NCBI RefSeq assembly: GCF_002934325.1
Contig: NZ_PTIV01000004.1
Span: forward strand, 62,001-126,000
Direction of reading: 5' to 3'
DNA length: 64,000 nt
Source: Marinobacter persicus
Lineage (GTDB): Bacteria; Pseudomonadota; Gammaproteobacteria; Pseudomonadales; Oleiphilaceae
Positions within the stretch are counted from its first letter, which is position 1. Every line of letters begins with the position of its first letter. Below the pieces are notes generated by a model, which saw nothing but the letters and a program-made list of their open reading frames with translations, did no database searches and was not told the origin of the DNA. A program made the position numbers and the translations under genes. This document shows, piece after piece, positions 51,974-64,000 of the stretch.

Positions 51974-53551
51974 TTATTCCCACTCGATGGTGGCAGGCGG
52001 CTTGGAGGAAATGTCGTAGGTTACCCGGGACACACCGGTGATCTCGTTGATGATCCGGTTGGACACGGTTTCCAGTACTTCATATGGCAGGCGTGCCCAA
52101 CGGGCGGTCATGAAGTCCACGGTTTCCACGGCACGCACGGCAATCACGTATTCGTAGCGGCGGGCATCACCCACCACGCCCACGGACTTGACCGGCAGGA
52201 ACACAGCAAAGGCCTGGCTGGTCTTGTGGTACAGGTCGGCCCGGTGCAGCTCTTCCAGGAAGATCGCATCGGCGCGGCGCAGGATGTCGGCGTACTCTTT
52301 CTTCACTTCGCCCAAGATGCGAACGCCGAGGCCAGGCCCCGGGAACGGATGGCGGTAGACCATGTCGTACGGCAGGCCAAGCTCCAGACCAATCCGGCGC
52401 ACTTCGTCCTTGAACAGCTCGCGCAGCGGCTCCACCAGCTTCATCTTCATGGTCTCTGGCAGACCACCCACATTGTGGTGGGACTTGATCACGTGCGCCT
52501 TGCCCGTTTTGGAAGCGGCGGACTCGATGACATCCGGGTAGATGGTGCCTTGGGCCAGCCAGTTCACGTCGGTGATCTTGGCCGCTTCGTCGTCGAACAC
52601 GTCGATGAAGGTGTTGCCAATGATCTTGCGCTTCTGCTCGGGGTCATCCACGCCCTTGAGCTTGGACAGGAACAGGTCTTCGGCGTCTACGCGAATGACC
52701 TTCACACCCATGTTGCTGGCAAACATGTCCATCACCTGGTCGCCTTCGTGCAGACGCAACAGACCATTGTCCACGAACACGCAGGTCAACTGGTCGCCAA
52801 TCGCCTTGTGCAACAGCGCGGCGGTTACCGAGGAATCCACGCCACCGGACAGACCCAGCAGCACCTTATCCGAACCCACCTGCTCGCGAATCTGCTTCAC
52901 CGCATCGTCCACGATCCGGGCCGGTGTCCAGAGCGCCTCACACTGACAGATGTTCAATGCGAAATGCTCAAGAATACGCTTGCCCTGGAGGGTGTGGGTG
53001 ACTTCCGGGTGGAACTGCACGCCATAAAGGTTGCGGCTCAGGTCCTGCATCGCCGCAATCGGGGCACTTTCGGTGGAAGCCAGCAGCTCGAAGCCTTCCG
53101 GCATGGTCACCACCTTGTCACCGTGACTCATCCAGACGTCCAGCAGCGAGTCGCCGGCCGGGGTCAGGTGGTCCGTGATGTCAGCCAGCAACGGTCCCTT
53201 GGCGCGCACCTTGACCTGGGCATAACCGAACTCCCGTTTTTCGGAGCTGGCCACCTTGCCACCCAGCTGTTCGGCCATGGTCTGCATGCCATAGCAGATA
53301 CCCAGAATCGGAATGCCGCGCTCGAACAAGCCTTCGGGCGCCCGAGGGCAGTCAAGCTGAGTAACGGACTCGGGGCCACCGGCAAGGATAATGCCTTTCG
53401 GGTTGAAGTCATTCAGCTCTTCGTCAGTGATATCAAAAGCTTTGACCTCACAATACACACCGATCTCACGCACACGGCGGGCAATCAATTGAGTGTACTG
53501 GGAACCAAAATCAAGAATCAGGAGGCGGTGGTCGTGGATATTCTGGGCCAT
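51974..53551 (-). CDS. guaA: GMP synthase (glutamine-hydrolysing)
   Basis: About 525 residues from ATG 53551 ([21 protein letters not shown]), with AGAGGA 5 nt upstream and the E. coli length. A class I amidotransferase domain (nucleophile in [11 protein letters not shown]) is followed by the ATP-pyrophosphatase domain ([15 protein letters not shown]) and a dimerisation domain. It converts XMP to GMP. It lies 65 bp after guaB, with a terminator-like hairpin in the gap. Confidence 0.97.
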   Translation of the reverse strand: MAQNIHDHRLLILDFGSQYTQLIARRVREIGVYCEVKAFDITDEELNDFNPKGIILAGGPESVTQLDCPRAPEGLFERGIPILGICYGMQTMAEQLGGKVASSEKREFGYAQVKVRAKGPLLADITDHLTPAGDSLLDVWMSHGDKVVTMPEGFELLASTESAPIAAMQDLSRNLYGVQFHPEVTHTLQGKRILEHFALNICQCEALWTPARIVDDAVKQIREQVGSDKVLLGLSGGVDSSVTAALLHKAIGDQLTCVFVDNGLLRLHEGDQVMDMFASNMGVKVIRVDAEDLFLSKLKGVDDPEQKRKIIGNTFIDVFDDEAAKITDVNWLAQGTIYPDVIESAASKTGKAHVIKSHHNVGGLPETMKMKLVEPLRELFKDEVRRIGLELGLPYDMVYRHPFPGPGLGVRILGEVKKEYADILRRADAIFLEELHRADLYHKTSQAFAVFLPVKSVGVVGDARRYEYVIAVRAVETVDFMTARWARLPYEVLETVSNRIINEITGVSRVTYDISSKPPATIEWE

Positions 53552-53569
53552 GGGTGTCCTCTGGCTGTC

Positions 53570-53602
53570 AAAAAACAAACCCGGCCCTTAAGCGGGCCGG
53601 GT
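53570..53602 (-). terminator. Terminator-like attenuator between guaB and guaA
   Basis: Read on the minus strand, CCCGGCCC and GGGCCGGG form a strong GC stem with a 6-nt loop, followed by TTTGTTTTTT. It is placed after guaB and before the guaA ribosome-binding site, so only a fraction of transcripts would continue into guaA unless there is read-through or a second promoter. Confidence 0.75.
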
Positions 53603-53616
53603 CGAATCAGGCGGGG

Positions 53617-56671
<3,055 letters not shown>

Positions 56672-56712
56672 TCCGGGATTACAGTTACCGGAATTTAAGG
56701 CCAATCATTGTA

Positions 56713-56740
56713 TTGACGCCCCCGGAAGTCGGTCTATACT
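56713..56740 (+). promoter_or_regulatory. Promoter of the cold-shock gene
   Basis: TTGACG (56713-56718), 16 bp, then TATACT (56735-56740). Transcription from here gives an untranslated leader of about 140 nt before the cold-shock ORF, typical of temperature-responsive csp mRNAs. Confidence 0.65.
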
Positions 56741-56888
56741 GAAATTGCTGTGATTATCTGCAGCGGTATTTGGCGAATGCGTTACACCGGCCCGGCAGGG
56801 TCCGTTACTCCTTCCTCAGTACGCTCCAGACATCCCGGCATAAGAAGGTCCCGTGAGGGCAAACTTTTAAGTACGACAGGATAGATCA

Positions 56889-57098
56889 ATGTCTGATACC
56901 AAAACCGGCCAGGTCAAATGGTTCAACGAGGCCAAGGGCTTTGGCTTTATTGCTCAGGAAGGCGGCAGTGACGTGTTCGTTCACTACAGCGCCATCAACG
57001 CCAACGGTTTCCGTACCCTGGCAGAGGGTCAGAAGGTGGAATTCACCGTGACCCAGGGCCCGAAAGGCCCGCAAGCGGAAAACGTAACGCCCCTGTAA
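56889..57098 (+). CDS. Cold-shock domain protein (CspA family)
   Basis: Product of 69 residues, a single OB-fold. RNP1 is KGFGFI (about 16-21) and RNP2 is VFVHYSAI (about 29-36). It ends in [10 protein letters not shown]. It binds single-stranded RNA and DNA and melts structure at low temperature or in stationary phase. The ATG follows an AGGA ribosome-binding site and the long leader described above; a terminator lies 40 bp after the stop, so it is monocistronic. Confidence 0.95.
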   Translation: MSDTKTGQVKWFNEAKGFGFIAQEGGSDVFVHYSAINANGFRTLAEGQKVEFTVTQGPKGPQAENVTPL

Positions 57099-57139
57099 GC
57101 GATTACGTCATCTGCCGGATGCCCCTCACGGGCAGAAGG

Positions 57140-57170
57140 AAAAAAGGCCAGCAACATGCTGGCCTTTTTT
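57140..57170 (+). terminator. Terminator after the cold-shock gene
   Basis: AAAAAAGGCCAGCA pairs with TGCTGGCCTTTTTT around an ACA loop, a strong two-way rho-independent terminator that also serves the convergent leuA. Confidence 0.9.
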
Positions 57171-57186
57171 ATGGGCGCCGGATTGA

Positions 57187-58875
57187 TCAGGCTTCGGCGG
57201 TCGCCTCGTTTTTCCCACGCACCGCCGTGCCCACAGCCTGGGCCACCGCCGAGAACAACGCCTGCAGCGTGGCGGACGTGGTGTCCTCCGCCAGGGCGGC
57301 GGCACTGCAGTGCTGACCATTGGCCGTTAGACGGATACAGGCCAGCGCATTGGCGTTGGTGCCCTCGCCCAGGGAAAATTCATCGTAGGCTTCCACGGCA
57401 ATCGCCACACCAAACTGTTTGTTCAGCGCATCCGAAACCGCCTCCACAGCGCCAAGGCCACGCCCTTGCATGCTGACCGGCGAACCGTCTGAGCCCATGG
57501 ACACTTCCGCACTGACGCCCTCGTCATTACGATGCAGGTCGTAAGACCGCAGCGCCCAGTCCTCGGGTACCGCCAGATAGCGCTCCTCGAACAACCGGTG
57601 AACGGTGTCGGAATCGATCTCGCCGCCATTGGTTTCTGCCTCACGCTGAACCACCTTGGCAAACTCAATCTGCAACCAGCGCGGCAGGGTGATCTGGTAA
57701 TCCCGCTCCAGCACATAGGCCACACCGCCCTTGCCGGACTGGCTGTTGATACGCACCACTTCCTCATAACGACGCCCCAGATCCGAGGGATCAATGGGCA
57801 GGTAGGCCACATTCCAGACCTCGCCATCCTTGCGCCGGGCCAAACACTTGCGAATGGCATCCTGATGACTACCTGAGAACGCCGTGAACACCAGCTCGCC
57901 CGCATAGGGATGACGGGGATGCGTGGAAATTTCCGTGCAGGCTTCCACCACCTCGGTGATCTCGGCCATGCCGGACAGATCCACTTCCGGGTCCACGCCC
58001 TGGGAATACAGATTCATGGCCATGGTCACCAGATCCATGTTACCGGTGCGCTCACCATTACCCATAAGGGTGCCTTCAATGCGATCGGCACCTGCCATCA
58101 CACCCAGCTCGGCCGCCGCCACGGCACAACCCCGGTCATTGTGGGTATGCAGACTGATGCGAATGTCGTCACGGTAGCGGATGTTGTCGCAGATCCATTC
58201 CACCTGGTCGGCGAACACGTTGGGCATCGCCATTTCCACCGTCGCCGGCAGATTGATGATGACCTTCTGGCCCTGGTCCGGACGCCAGACATCGTTTACC
58301 GCATCAATCACCTCCGCAGCGTAATCCAGCTCGGTGCCGGTAAAGCTCTCCGGTGAATACTGGAAGGTCCAGTCGGTATCCGGGTATTTCGCGGCATAGT
58401 CCTGCACCACTTTTGCGCCACGAATGGCAATGTCACGAATACCGGCCCGGTCCATACCGAACACCTGCTCGCGCTGGACGGTGGAGGTGGAATTGTAGAC
58501 GTGCACGATGGCCTGCTTGGCGCCCTCAAGCGCTTCGTAGGTGCGCTCGATCAGTTCCGGGCGCGCCTGGGTCAACACCTGGATTTTCACGTCGTCGGGA
58601 ATTCGGTTGCCCTCGATCAGTTTGCGGCAGAAATCAAAATCCGGCTGGCTGGCCGCCGGAAAGCCGATTTCGATTTCCTTGAAACCCAGTTTCACAAGAA
58701 GGTCGAACAACCGCTGTTTCTGCGCCACGGTCATGGGCTTGACCAGCGCCTGGTTACCATCACGCAGGTCCACCGCACACCAGTCAGGCGCCTTATCGAT
58801 CACCTGATCCGGCCAGCGACGATCCTTCTTGCCAACAGGCTTGAAGGGGGCATATTTGCGATGATCAAAAGCCAT
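57187..58875 (-). CDS. leuA: 2-isopropylmalate synthase (Pseudomonas-type)
   Basis: Product of 562 residues. First step of leucine synthesis: acetyl-CoA plus 2-ketoisovalerate. DRE-TIM barrel with VDLRDGNQALVKPM (the D-R-D-G-N-Q motif), metal histidines in ISLHTHNDRGCAVAAAELG, and LMGNGERTGNMDLVT. The C-terminal LeuA regulatory domain (about 430-560) binds leucine for feedback control. This is the longer form seen in pseudomonads (about 560 residues), not the 520-residue E. coli form. AAGGAAG lies 8 nt before the ATG. It is divergent from an Lrp-family regulator. Confidence 0.96.
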   Translation of the reverse strand: MAFDHRKYAPFKPVGKKDRRWPDQVIDKAPDWCAVDLRDGNQALVKPMTVAQKQRLFDLLVKLGFKEIEIGFPAASQPDFDFCRKLIEGNRIPDDVKIQVLTQARPELIERTYEALEGAKQAIVHVYNSTSTVQREQVFGMDRAGIRDIAIRGAKVVQDYAAKYPDTDWTFQYSPESFTGTELDYAAEVIDAVNDVWRPDQGQKVIINLPATVEMAMPNVFADQVEWICDNIRYRDDIRISLHTHNDRGCAVAAAELGVMAGADRIEGTLMGNGERTGNMDLVTMAMNLYSQGVDPEVDLSGMAEITEVVEACTEISTHPRHPYAGELVFTAFSGSHQDAIRKCLARRKDGEVWNVAYLPIDPSDLGRRYEEVVRINSQSGKGGVAYVLERDYQITLPRWLQIEFAKVVQREAETNGGEIDSDTVHRLFEERYLAVPEDWALRSYDLHRNDEGVSAEVSMGSDGSPVSMQGRGLGAVEAVSDALNKQFGVAIAVEAYDEFSLGEGTNANALACIRLTANGQHCSAAALAEDTTSATLQALFSAVAQAVGTAVRGKNEATAEA

Positions 58876-58980
58876 ATCGAGAACTTCCTTCTGTGAATTA
58901 CCGATTTACCCACAGTGTAGTGCCAGATCCACGCTATTTGTTTGCGTTTTTTCCATCCTGCCGATATTTTTGGATATATT

Positions 58981-58990
58981 ATTGCGCAAT
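58981..58990. promoter_or_regulatory. Possible Lrp-family operator (ATTGCGCAAT)
   Basis: A perfect 10-bp palindrome in an AT-rich stretch (TATATT before it) in the 136-bp gap between divergent leuA and the Lrp gene, 21 bp before the Lrp start codon. Symmetry and place fit autoregulation and possibly leuA control, but a 10-bp palindrome can occur by chance. Confidence 0.4.
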
Positions 58991-59011
58991 ACATCACATC
59001 GGAGACAGCTA

Positions 59012-59509
59012 ATGCCGGAAAACAATAAGCCCCTGGCAAAAATCGACCGAATGGACCGAAAAATCCTGGAGTGCCTGCAGAAAGACGGCTCCCTGACCAA
59101 CCAACAACTGGCAGAAAAAGTGGGCCTGTCGCCCTCTCCGTGCCTGCGCCGGGTTCGGGCGCTGGAGGAGGCCGGCATCATCATGCACACGGCCACCATC
59201 CTGGACCACAAGAAACTGGGCCTGTCCCTGACCGCCATCATCCTGATCGGCATGGACCGCCACACGCCGGAGCGATTTGCCGCCTTTGAGGACACCGTTT
59301 CGGAGTTTCCGGAAGTCCAGGAGTGCTACCTGATCACCGGCCAGAGCGCCGATTACATGCTGAAGGTGGTGGTCCCGGACATGGACCACTACCACCAGTT
59401 CCTGCTTAACCACATCACCCGTATCCCGGGGGTCAGTGGTGTGCATTCCAGCTTCGTCTTACGACGGGTACTGGACAGCACCGCCCTGCCCCTGGGGTAC
59501 CTGTCATGA
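59012..59509 (+). CDS. Lrp/AsnC-family transcriptional regulator
   Basis: About 165 residues from ATG 59012, with GGAG 7 nt upstream; a longer frame from 58970 has no support. An N-terminal winged helix (IDRMDRKILECLQKDGSLTN, then LAEKVGLSPSPCLRRVRALEEAGII) is followed by the RAM/AsnC ligand domain (FPEVQECYLITGQSADYMLKVVVPDMDHYHQFL). It is close to global Lrp or BkdR-type regulators. Being divergent from leuA suggests control by leucine or another amino acid; the ligand is inferred. Confidence 0.88.
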   Translation: MPENNKPLAKIDRMDRKILECLQKDGSLTNQQLAEKVGLSPSPCLRRVRALEEAGIIMHTATILDHKKLGLSLTAIILIGMDRHTPERFAAFEDTVSEFPEVQECYLITGQSADYMLKVVVPDMDHYHQFLLNHITRIPGVSGVHSSFVLRRVLDSTALPLGYLS

Positions 59510-59606
59510 CCGCCATTGGTCTGGCTGTACCTGAAGGGGCGGGCTCCGTACAATAAAGGGCAATGTTCACTCCAACGTTTATTTTTGCAGGAAAGCGGAA
59601 AACACC

Positions 59607-61340
59607 ATGCGAGCAAGCCGTTATCTGATTGCCACCCAGAAAGAGACCCCGGCCGACGCCGAAATCATCAGCCATCAGTTGATGCTTCGCGCCGGCATGA
59701 TCCGCAAACTGGCCGCGGGCCTGTACACCTGGCTGCCCATGGGCCTGCGCACCCTGCGCAAGGTAGAGCGCATCGTTCGCGAGGAAATGGACAAGAGCGG
59801 CGCCCAGGAAGTACTGATGCCGGCCGTACAGCCCGCGGAACTCTGGCAGGAATCCGGTCGCTGGGAACAGTACGGCGGCGAGCTGCTGCGCCTGAACGAC
59901 CGTCACGGTCGTGATTTCTGCTTCGGTCCCACGCACGAGGAAGTCATCACCGACCTGATCCGCAACGAGCTGAAGAGCTACAAGGAATTGCCGGCCAACT
60001 TCTACCAGATCCAGACCAAGTTCCGTGACGAGCGCCGTCCCCGCTTTGGCGTAATGCGGGCCCGGGAATTCCTGATGAAGGACGCCTACTCCTTCCACAT
60101 CAGCCGGGACTCCCTGGATGAAACCTACGAGGTGATGCACCAGACCTACTGCAATATCTTTGACCGCCTGGGCCTGAACTACCGCCCGGTGCAGGCCGAC
60201 TCCGGCGCCATCGGCGGCAGCGCCTCCCACGAGTTCCATGTGCTGGCCTCCTCCGGTGAAGACGACATCGTGTTCTCCACCGACAGCGATTACGCCGCCA
60301 ACATCGAGAAGGCCGAAGCCGTTGCCCCGGCCGGTGATCGTCCGGCGCCATCCCAGGAGATGGTCGAAGTGCACACCCCGGGCCAGAAAACGATTGCTGC
60401 GGTGGCGGAATTCCTGAACCTGCCAGCGGAAAACAGCGTGAAAACCCTGCTGGTCCAGGGTGAGCCGGATGAAGACGGCAAGTCCGGCCTGGTGGCGCTG
60501 ATCCTGCGCGGCGATCACAACCTGAACGAAATCAAGGCGGAAAAGCTGGACGGCATCGCCGAGCCGCTGACCATGGCCACCGATGAAGAGATCGAAAAGG
60601 CCATCGGCTGCAAGCCCGGCTCCATCGGCCCGGTCAACCTGCCGGTGCCGATGATTGTGGACCGCAGCGCCGCTCATCTGGCGGACTTCGTCTGTGGCGC
60701 CAACAAGGACGACTACCACCTGACCGGCGTGAACTGGGAGCGCGACGTCGCCCTGGGCCGCGTGGAAGACCTGCGTGACGTGGTTGAAGGCGACCCGAGC
60801 CCGGACGGCAAGGGCACCCTGGAAATCCGCCGGGGCATCGAAGTGGGCCACATCTTCAAGCTGGGCAACAAATACAGCGAGGCCATGAACGCCAACGTGT
60901 TGGATGAAAACGGCAAGGCGGTCACCCTGGAGATGGGCTGCTACGGCATTGGTGTATCCCGGATCGTCGCTGCTGCCATCGAGCAGAACCACGACGACAA
61001 GGGCATCATCTGGCCGGACGCCATTGCCCCGTTCGAAGTAGCCATTGTTACCCTCAACGGCCACAAATCCGAAGCCGTGGCCGAGGCCGGTGAGAAGCTG
61101 TACGCGCAACTGCGCCAGGCCGGCTACGACGTGCTGCTGGACGACCGCAAGGAACGCCCGGGCGTGAAATTTGCCGACATGGAATTGATGGGACTGCCAC
61201 ACCGCTTCGTGGTATCCGACCGCGGCCTGCAGGCCGGCACCCTGGAATACAAGGGCCGTCGTGACGCGGACAAGCAGGACATTCCGCTGGAAGAAGCCCT
61301 GCCGTTCCTGGTGAAAGCCTCCCCCAAGGGCGGCCTGTAA
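59607..61340 (+). CDS. proS: Prolyl-tRNA synthetase (bacterial type with editing domain)
   Basis: Product of 577 residues. Class II catalytic core ([80 protein letters not shown]), an inserted YbaK-like editing domain (about 225-400, [20 protein letters not shown]) and an anticodon domain near the C-terminus ([31 protein letters not shown]). AGGAAAG precedes the ATG. A long antisense open frame opposite it is an artefact of codon bias. Confidence 0.97.
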   Translation: MRASRYLIATQKETPADAEIISHQLMLRAGMIRKLAAGLYTWLPMGLRTLRKVERIVREEMDKSGAQEVLMPAVQPAELWQESGRWEQYGGELLRLNDRHGRDFCFGPTHEEVITDLIRNELKSYKELPANFYQIQTKFRDERRPRFGVMRAREFLMKDAYSFHISRDSLDETYEVMHQTYCNIFDRLGLNYRPVQADSGAIGGSASHEFHVLASSGEDDIVFSTDSDYAANIEKAEAVAPAGDRPAPSQEMVEVHTPGQKTIAAVAEFLNLPAENSVKTLLVQGEPDEDGKSGLVALILRGDHNLNEIKAEKLDGIAEPLTMATDEEIEKAIGCKPGSIGPVNLPVPMIVDRSAAHLADFVCGANKDDYHLTGVNWERDVALGRVEDLRDVVEGDPSPDGKGTLEIRRGIEVGHIFKLGNKYSEAMNANVLDENGKAVTLEMGCYGIGVSRIVAAAIEQNHDDKGIIWPDAIAPFEVAIVTLNGHKSEAVAEAGEKLYAQLRQAGYDVLLDDRKERPGVKFADMELMGLPHRFVVSDRGLQAGTLEYKGRRDADKQDIPLEEALPFLVKASPKGGL

Positions 61341-61373
61341 GCGCGTAAGAAGGCAAGAAGCCGAATCACAACC

Positions 61374-61412
61374 AAAAAAGCCATCCCGGGAGTTGCCCGG
61401 GATGGCTTTTTT
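61374..61412. terminator. Two-way terminator between proS and murB
   Basis: AAAAAAGCCATCCCGGG and its complement CCCGGGATGGCTTTTTT form a long GC-rich stem with a short loop and A/T tracts on both flanks. It serves both convergent genes. Confidence 0.93.
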
Positions 61413-61450
61413 ATGTGGTTGGCTCTCAGGACGTACCAGCTAACCGCTGT

Positions 61451-62482
61451 TTAAGTTTCGGTTCCAACGATACCGGGCTCCATTTCCAGCGCCACCCCGA
61501 ATCTCTCCTGCACCGACGCCCTTATATCCCTGGCGAGCGCCAGGATATCCCGGCCAGACCCGCCGGAATGGTTAATCAGAACCAGAGCCTGGCGATCGTG
61601 CACCCCGACCCGTTCGTTGCGGAAACCTTTCCAGCCGGCCTGGTCAATCAACCAGCCCGCCGCCAGCTTCACGCCCTGCTCCACCGGATAGGACACAAGC
61701 CCGGGAAAGCGCGCCTGCAGTTGTTGGTAATCGGCCTGGGACACCACCGGATTCTTGAAAAAACTGCCCGCGTTGGGCAATACCGATGGGTCCGGCAGCT
61801 TTTCCTGGCGCACGGCCATCACCGCCTGGGCCACCGCCAAAGGCGTCAACTCGGCATCTCTGGAAGGCAAACGGGCCTGAAGGTCGCCATACCCCAGCCG
61901 GAAAGGCGCCGAGCGGGAAAGCCGCAACCGGATTTCAACAATAATGTACCGGCCGGGTTCGTGCTTAAATCGACTGTCCCGGTAGCCAAAGCAGCAGTCG
62001 GCCGCCGTCAGGGTGACCAGCTGACCAGAAGAACGGTCCAGGGCGGTGAGTGATTCCAGGGTGTCGCACAGCTCCACGCCGTAGGCACCAATATTCTGCA
62101 CCGGAGCCGCGCCGGCGGTGCCGGGGATCAGCGCCAGATTCTCGATGCCCCGGTAACCGGCACGGGCCGCAAACAACACGGCTTCGTGCCAATTCTCACC
62201 CGCTTTCAGAACCAGCATGGCCTGATCGTCATCCAGAGGCTCAAGCTGACGCCCTTTCATGGCCATGTGCAGGACCAATCCCGGGAAGTGATCGACAAAC
62301 ACCAGGTTGCTGCCACCGCCCAATACCTGCAGCGGCACATTATGCTTTTCGGCCCACGCCAGGGCGTGATTCAGATCGTCAACCGAATGAACGTTGATGA
62401 GGTAGCTGGCCGAGGCGTGCACCCGAAGGCTATTCAGATCAACGAGATCGACCTGTTCACAGGGAGAGCAGGCCGGCTTCAA
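61451..62482 (-). CDS. murB: UDP-N-acetylenolpyruvoylglucosamine reductase
   Basis: Product of 343 residues, type I (E. coli-like length). It reduces enolpyruvyl-UDP-GlcNAc with FAD and NADPH. It shows QVLGGGSNLVFVDHFPGLVLHMAM (FAD), GAAPVQNIGAYGVEL and the catalytic serine/glutamate region AGSFFKNPVV near residues 229-238. The start is TTG at 62482, supported by GGGAG 8 nt upstream, overlapping the phosphatase stop by four bases (TTGA). Confidence 0.93.
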   Translation of the reverse strand: MKPACSPCEQVDLVDLNSLRVHASASYLINVHSVDDLNHALAWAEKHNVPLQVLGGGSNLVFVDHFPGLVLHMAMKGRQLEPLDDDQAMLVLKAGENWHEAVLFAARAGYRGIENLALIPGTAGAAPVQNIGAYGVELCDTLESLTALDRSSGQLVTLTAADCCFGYRDSRFKHEPGRYIIVEIRLRLSRSAPFRLGYGDLQARLPSRDAELTPLAVAQAVMAVRQEKLPDPSVLPNAGSFFKNPVVSQADYQQLQARFPGLVSYPVEQGVKLAAGWLIDQAGWKGFRNERVGVHDRQALVLINHSGGSGRDILALARDIRASVQERFGVALEMEPGIVGTET

Positions 62483-62961
62483 GCCAAACGCTCCCGGATC
62501 TCCCGCAGCAGGCCCTCACTGGCCTGCTCAATCAGATCCAGCACCTGGTCAAAACCATCCTCGCCACCGTAATACGGATCGGGCACTTCCATGGCGTCGG
62601 CACTGGCAAAGCTGAGGAACAGCTGTGGCTCGGTACCGCCGTTCTGGTGCCACATATCCCGCACATCTGCGAGATTGGCGCGATCCATGGTCAGAATATA
62701 ATCAAACCGGTCCAGATCCTCCGGCTCAATCTGCCTGGCCCGTAAACCACTAAGATCCACGCCACGCCGGGCAGCGGCCGCGGTCGCCCGGGCATCCGGC
62801 TTCTTGCCAATGTGCCAGTGGCCCGTGCCGCAGGAATCGATTTCAAGCGTACTCAACAGCCCTTCACGTTCCGCCAACTGGCGAAACACACCTTCGGCAC
62901 TCGGTGACCGGCAGATGTTGCCCAGGCAGACAAACAATATACGGATTTTCTGCTCAGACAC
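62479..62961 (-). CDS. Low-molecular-weight protein tyrosine phosphatase
   Basis: Product of 160 residues. P-loop [11 protein letters not shown] (Cys12, Arg18) near the N-terminus and the general-acid motif [13 protein letters not shown] near residue 130. GTG start at 62961, overlapping the kdsB stop by 8 bp. In polysaccharide loci such enzymes dephosphorylate BY-kinases; here the neighbours are murB and kdsB, the standard housekeeping order in pseudomonads and relatives. Confidence 0.93.
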   Translation of the reverse strand: MSEQKIRILFVCLGNICRSPSAEGVFRQLAEREGLLSTLEIDSCGTGHWHIGKKPDARATAAAARRGVDLSGLRARQIEPEDLDRFDYILTMDRANLADVRDMWHQNGGTEPQLFLSFASADAMEVPDPYYGGEDGFDQVLDLIEQASEGLLREIRERLA

Positions 62962-63739
62962 CGCGGCCCCCGGCTTCCATCAATGCACGAACACGAATCA
63001 GGTCCGCCTCGGTATCAATACCCGGTGCCGGTGGGCGCTCGGCGATGTCCACGTGAATCTGGGCACCATTGTAGAGAGCCCGCAACTGCTCCAGGGATTC
63101 GATCTGTTCGGTTGGCGCCGGTGGCCATTGCACAAACTGGCTCAGGACGCTGGCCCGATAACCATAGATGCCGATATGGCGGAAATAGCCGATATTGTCC
63201 GGCAGGTCGAGCTCGTCGGGATGGGCGCCTTGCGGCCACAAATCCCTGGCCCAGGGAATCGGGGACCGGCTGAAATAGTGGGCCATGCCACGGGCATCAC
63301 AGACCACCTTAACGACGTTGGGATTGAACACGTGGTGCACGTCGTGAAGGCGCTCGCACAGGGTGGCAATCGACGCTTCCGGGTACTGCTCCAGGTTTTC
63401 AGCCACCTGGTTGATCAAGGCGGGCGGAATCAGTGGCTCATCGCCCTGAACATTCACGACCCGATGGTCCGGTTCCAGATCCAGCTTGCGGGCCACTTCT
63501 TCCAGCCGGTCGGTACCACTGGCATGGTAGGGCGACGTCATCACGACCTCGGCATCAAACTGACGACAGGCCTCTTCAATGCGAGCATCGTCAGTCGCAA
63601 TCACCACCCTTGCTGCCCGGCTCTCTCCTGCACGCTCGAAAACATGCTGGATCATCGGCTTGCCGGCAATGTCCGCCAATGGTTTCCCCGGCAGGCGACT
63701 GGAGGCGTAGCGGGCAGGAATGACAACCGTAAATGACAT
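62954..63739 (-). CDS. kdsB: 3-deoxy-manno-octulosonate cytidylyltransferase
   Basis: Product of 261 residues. It activates KDO with CTP for lipopolysaccharide core synthesis. Nucleotidyltransferase motifs: [29 protein letters not shown], the VVIATDD and [11 protein letters not shown] blocks, and [12 protein letters not shown]. It follows the Trm112-like gene by 20 bp. Confidence 0.96.
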   Translation of the reverse strand: MSFTVVIPARYASSRLPGKPLADIAGKPMIQHVFERAGESRAARVVIATDDARIEEACRQFDAEVVMTSPYHASGTDRLEEVARKLDLEPDHRVVNVQGDEPLIPPALINQVAENLEQYPEASIATLCERLHDVHHVFNPNVVKVVCDARGMAHYFSRSPIPWARDLWPQGAHPDELDLPDNIGYFRHIGIYGYRASVLSQFVQWPPAPTEQIESLEQLRALYNGAQIHVDIAERPPAPGIDTEADLIRVRALMEAGGRGV

Positions 63740-63759
63740 ACTTGATAACCTTTGTACGA

Positions 63760-63948
63760 TCAGTGTTTATCCAGACGTTCGTCCGTGGTCAGGGTGCGGG
63801 CTTCGCCTGACAGCATCACCGGAATACCTTCACGAATGGGGAAGGCCATTGCGTCCTGGTAGCAAATCAGTTCGGTACGGGCGTCATTAAGCTTCAGCTC
63901 GCCCTTGCACACCGGGCAGGCCAGCATAGCCAACAGTTTCTTATCCAT
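63760..63948 (-). CDS. Trm112 family protein (YcaR-like)
   Basis: Product of 62 residues. [20 protein letters not shown] contains the zinc-knuckle-like C-P-V-C motif. [19 protein letters not shown] is the usual second half. Bacterial Trm112 proteins partner methyltransferases; in this position they sit between lpxK and kdsB. The last 52 bp of the window (63949-64000) probably hold the 3' end of the upstream gene, expected to be lpxK, but too little is present to call it. Confidence 0.9.
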   Translation of the reverse strand: MDKKLLAMLACPVCKGELKLNDARTELICYQDAMAFPIREGIPVMLSGEARTLTTDERLDKH

Positions 63949-64000
63949 GTTTCGGTCTCTCTGTCTCGTGATGCACGGAGCGGTCAGAACAGGCGGCCAG

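Noticed and set aside
59433..61202. 589-residue open frame on the minus strand opposite proS
   Set aside because: Shadow frame from strong GC codon bias in proS; His/Val-rich with no recognisable motif, while the plus-strand ProS is unmistakable.

Overview
The window is one continuous piece of a GC-rich gammaproteobacterial chromosome. Its gene orders (aspS-yebC-ruvCAB-ybgC-tolQRAB-pal-cpoB-tRNA-Lys-nadA, guaBA divergent from xseA, dapA-bamC-purC) together with a GntR/prpB/prpC/acnD/prpF/prpD propionate cluster and an EpsH/XrtA-type exopolysaccharide locus fit Marinobacter or a close marine relative. This genus call is an inference from gene content and recalled protein similarity, not a search result. 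No integrase, transposase, phage module or CRISPR array was seen.

Layout. (1) 1-13.7 kb: part of an exopolysaccharide locus of the PEP-CTERM/XrtA type. The minus-strand run, in transcription order, is initiating sugar transferase, Wza-like export lipoprotein, Wzz-like chain-length protein, a degenerate tyrosine-kinase-like ATPase, an outer-membrane barrel, a WalW-like deacetylase, a carbamoyltransferase, a GNAT/CelD-like acyltransferase, a FemAB-like transferase and a family 2 glycosyltransferase cut by the window edge. A DUF3473-type deacetylase and an XrtA-associated ATPase run divergently. The exosortase itself is not in view and would be expected further left. (2) 13.7-22.5 kb: the 2-methylcitrate cycle (gntR, prpB, prpC, acnD, prpF, prpD). 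Two TTGTCAACAA operators lie over its promoter, and two nested fold-back repeats flank acnD. (3) 22.6-30.6 kb: galU, a small protein, a divergent PTPS-fold protein, tRNA-Val, an overlapping ROK kinase/DUF2897/fructosamine kinase/DUF2252 operon, a pseudouridine synthase, a nucleotide-sugar epimerase and an outer-membrane barrel. (4) 30.6-38.4 kb: purC, bamC, dapA, bcp, a PerM-like protein, tusA, bepA, nadA and two tRNA-Lys genes. (5) 38.4-48.9 kb: cpoB, the tol-pal genes, ruvABC, yebC and aspS. (6) 48.9-64 kb: a structured intergenic region, fabR, an HIT protein, galE, tadA, guaA, guaB, xseA, a cold-shock gene, leuA, an Lrp regulator, proS, murB, a low-molecular-weight phosphatase, kdsB and a Trm112-like protein.

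How the genes work together. galU, galE and the UDP-sugar epimerase can supply nucleotide sugars to the polysaccharide locus, whose product appears set up for deacetylation, acylation and carbamoylation. The prp genes turn propionyl-CoA plus oxaloacetate into pyruvate and succinate under a GntR repressor. The tol-pal and bam genes maintain the outer membrane.

Most unusual points: a tyrosine-kinase-like protein that has lost the P-loop lysine and the Walker B aspartate; paired nested inverted repeats of about 190 bp on both sides of acnD; a 260-bp double fold-back between aspS and fabR; a short reading frame with an in-frame TAG next to tRNA-Val; and several TTG start codons, each supported by a Shine-Dalgarno match.
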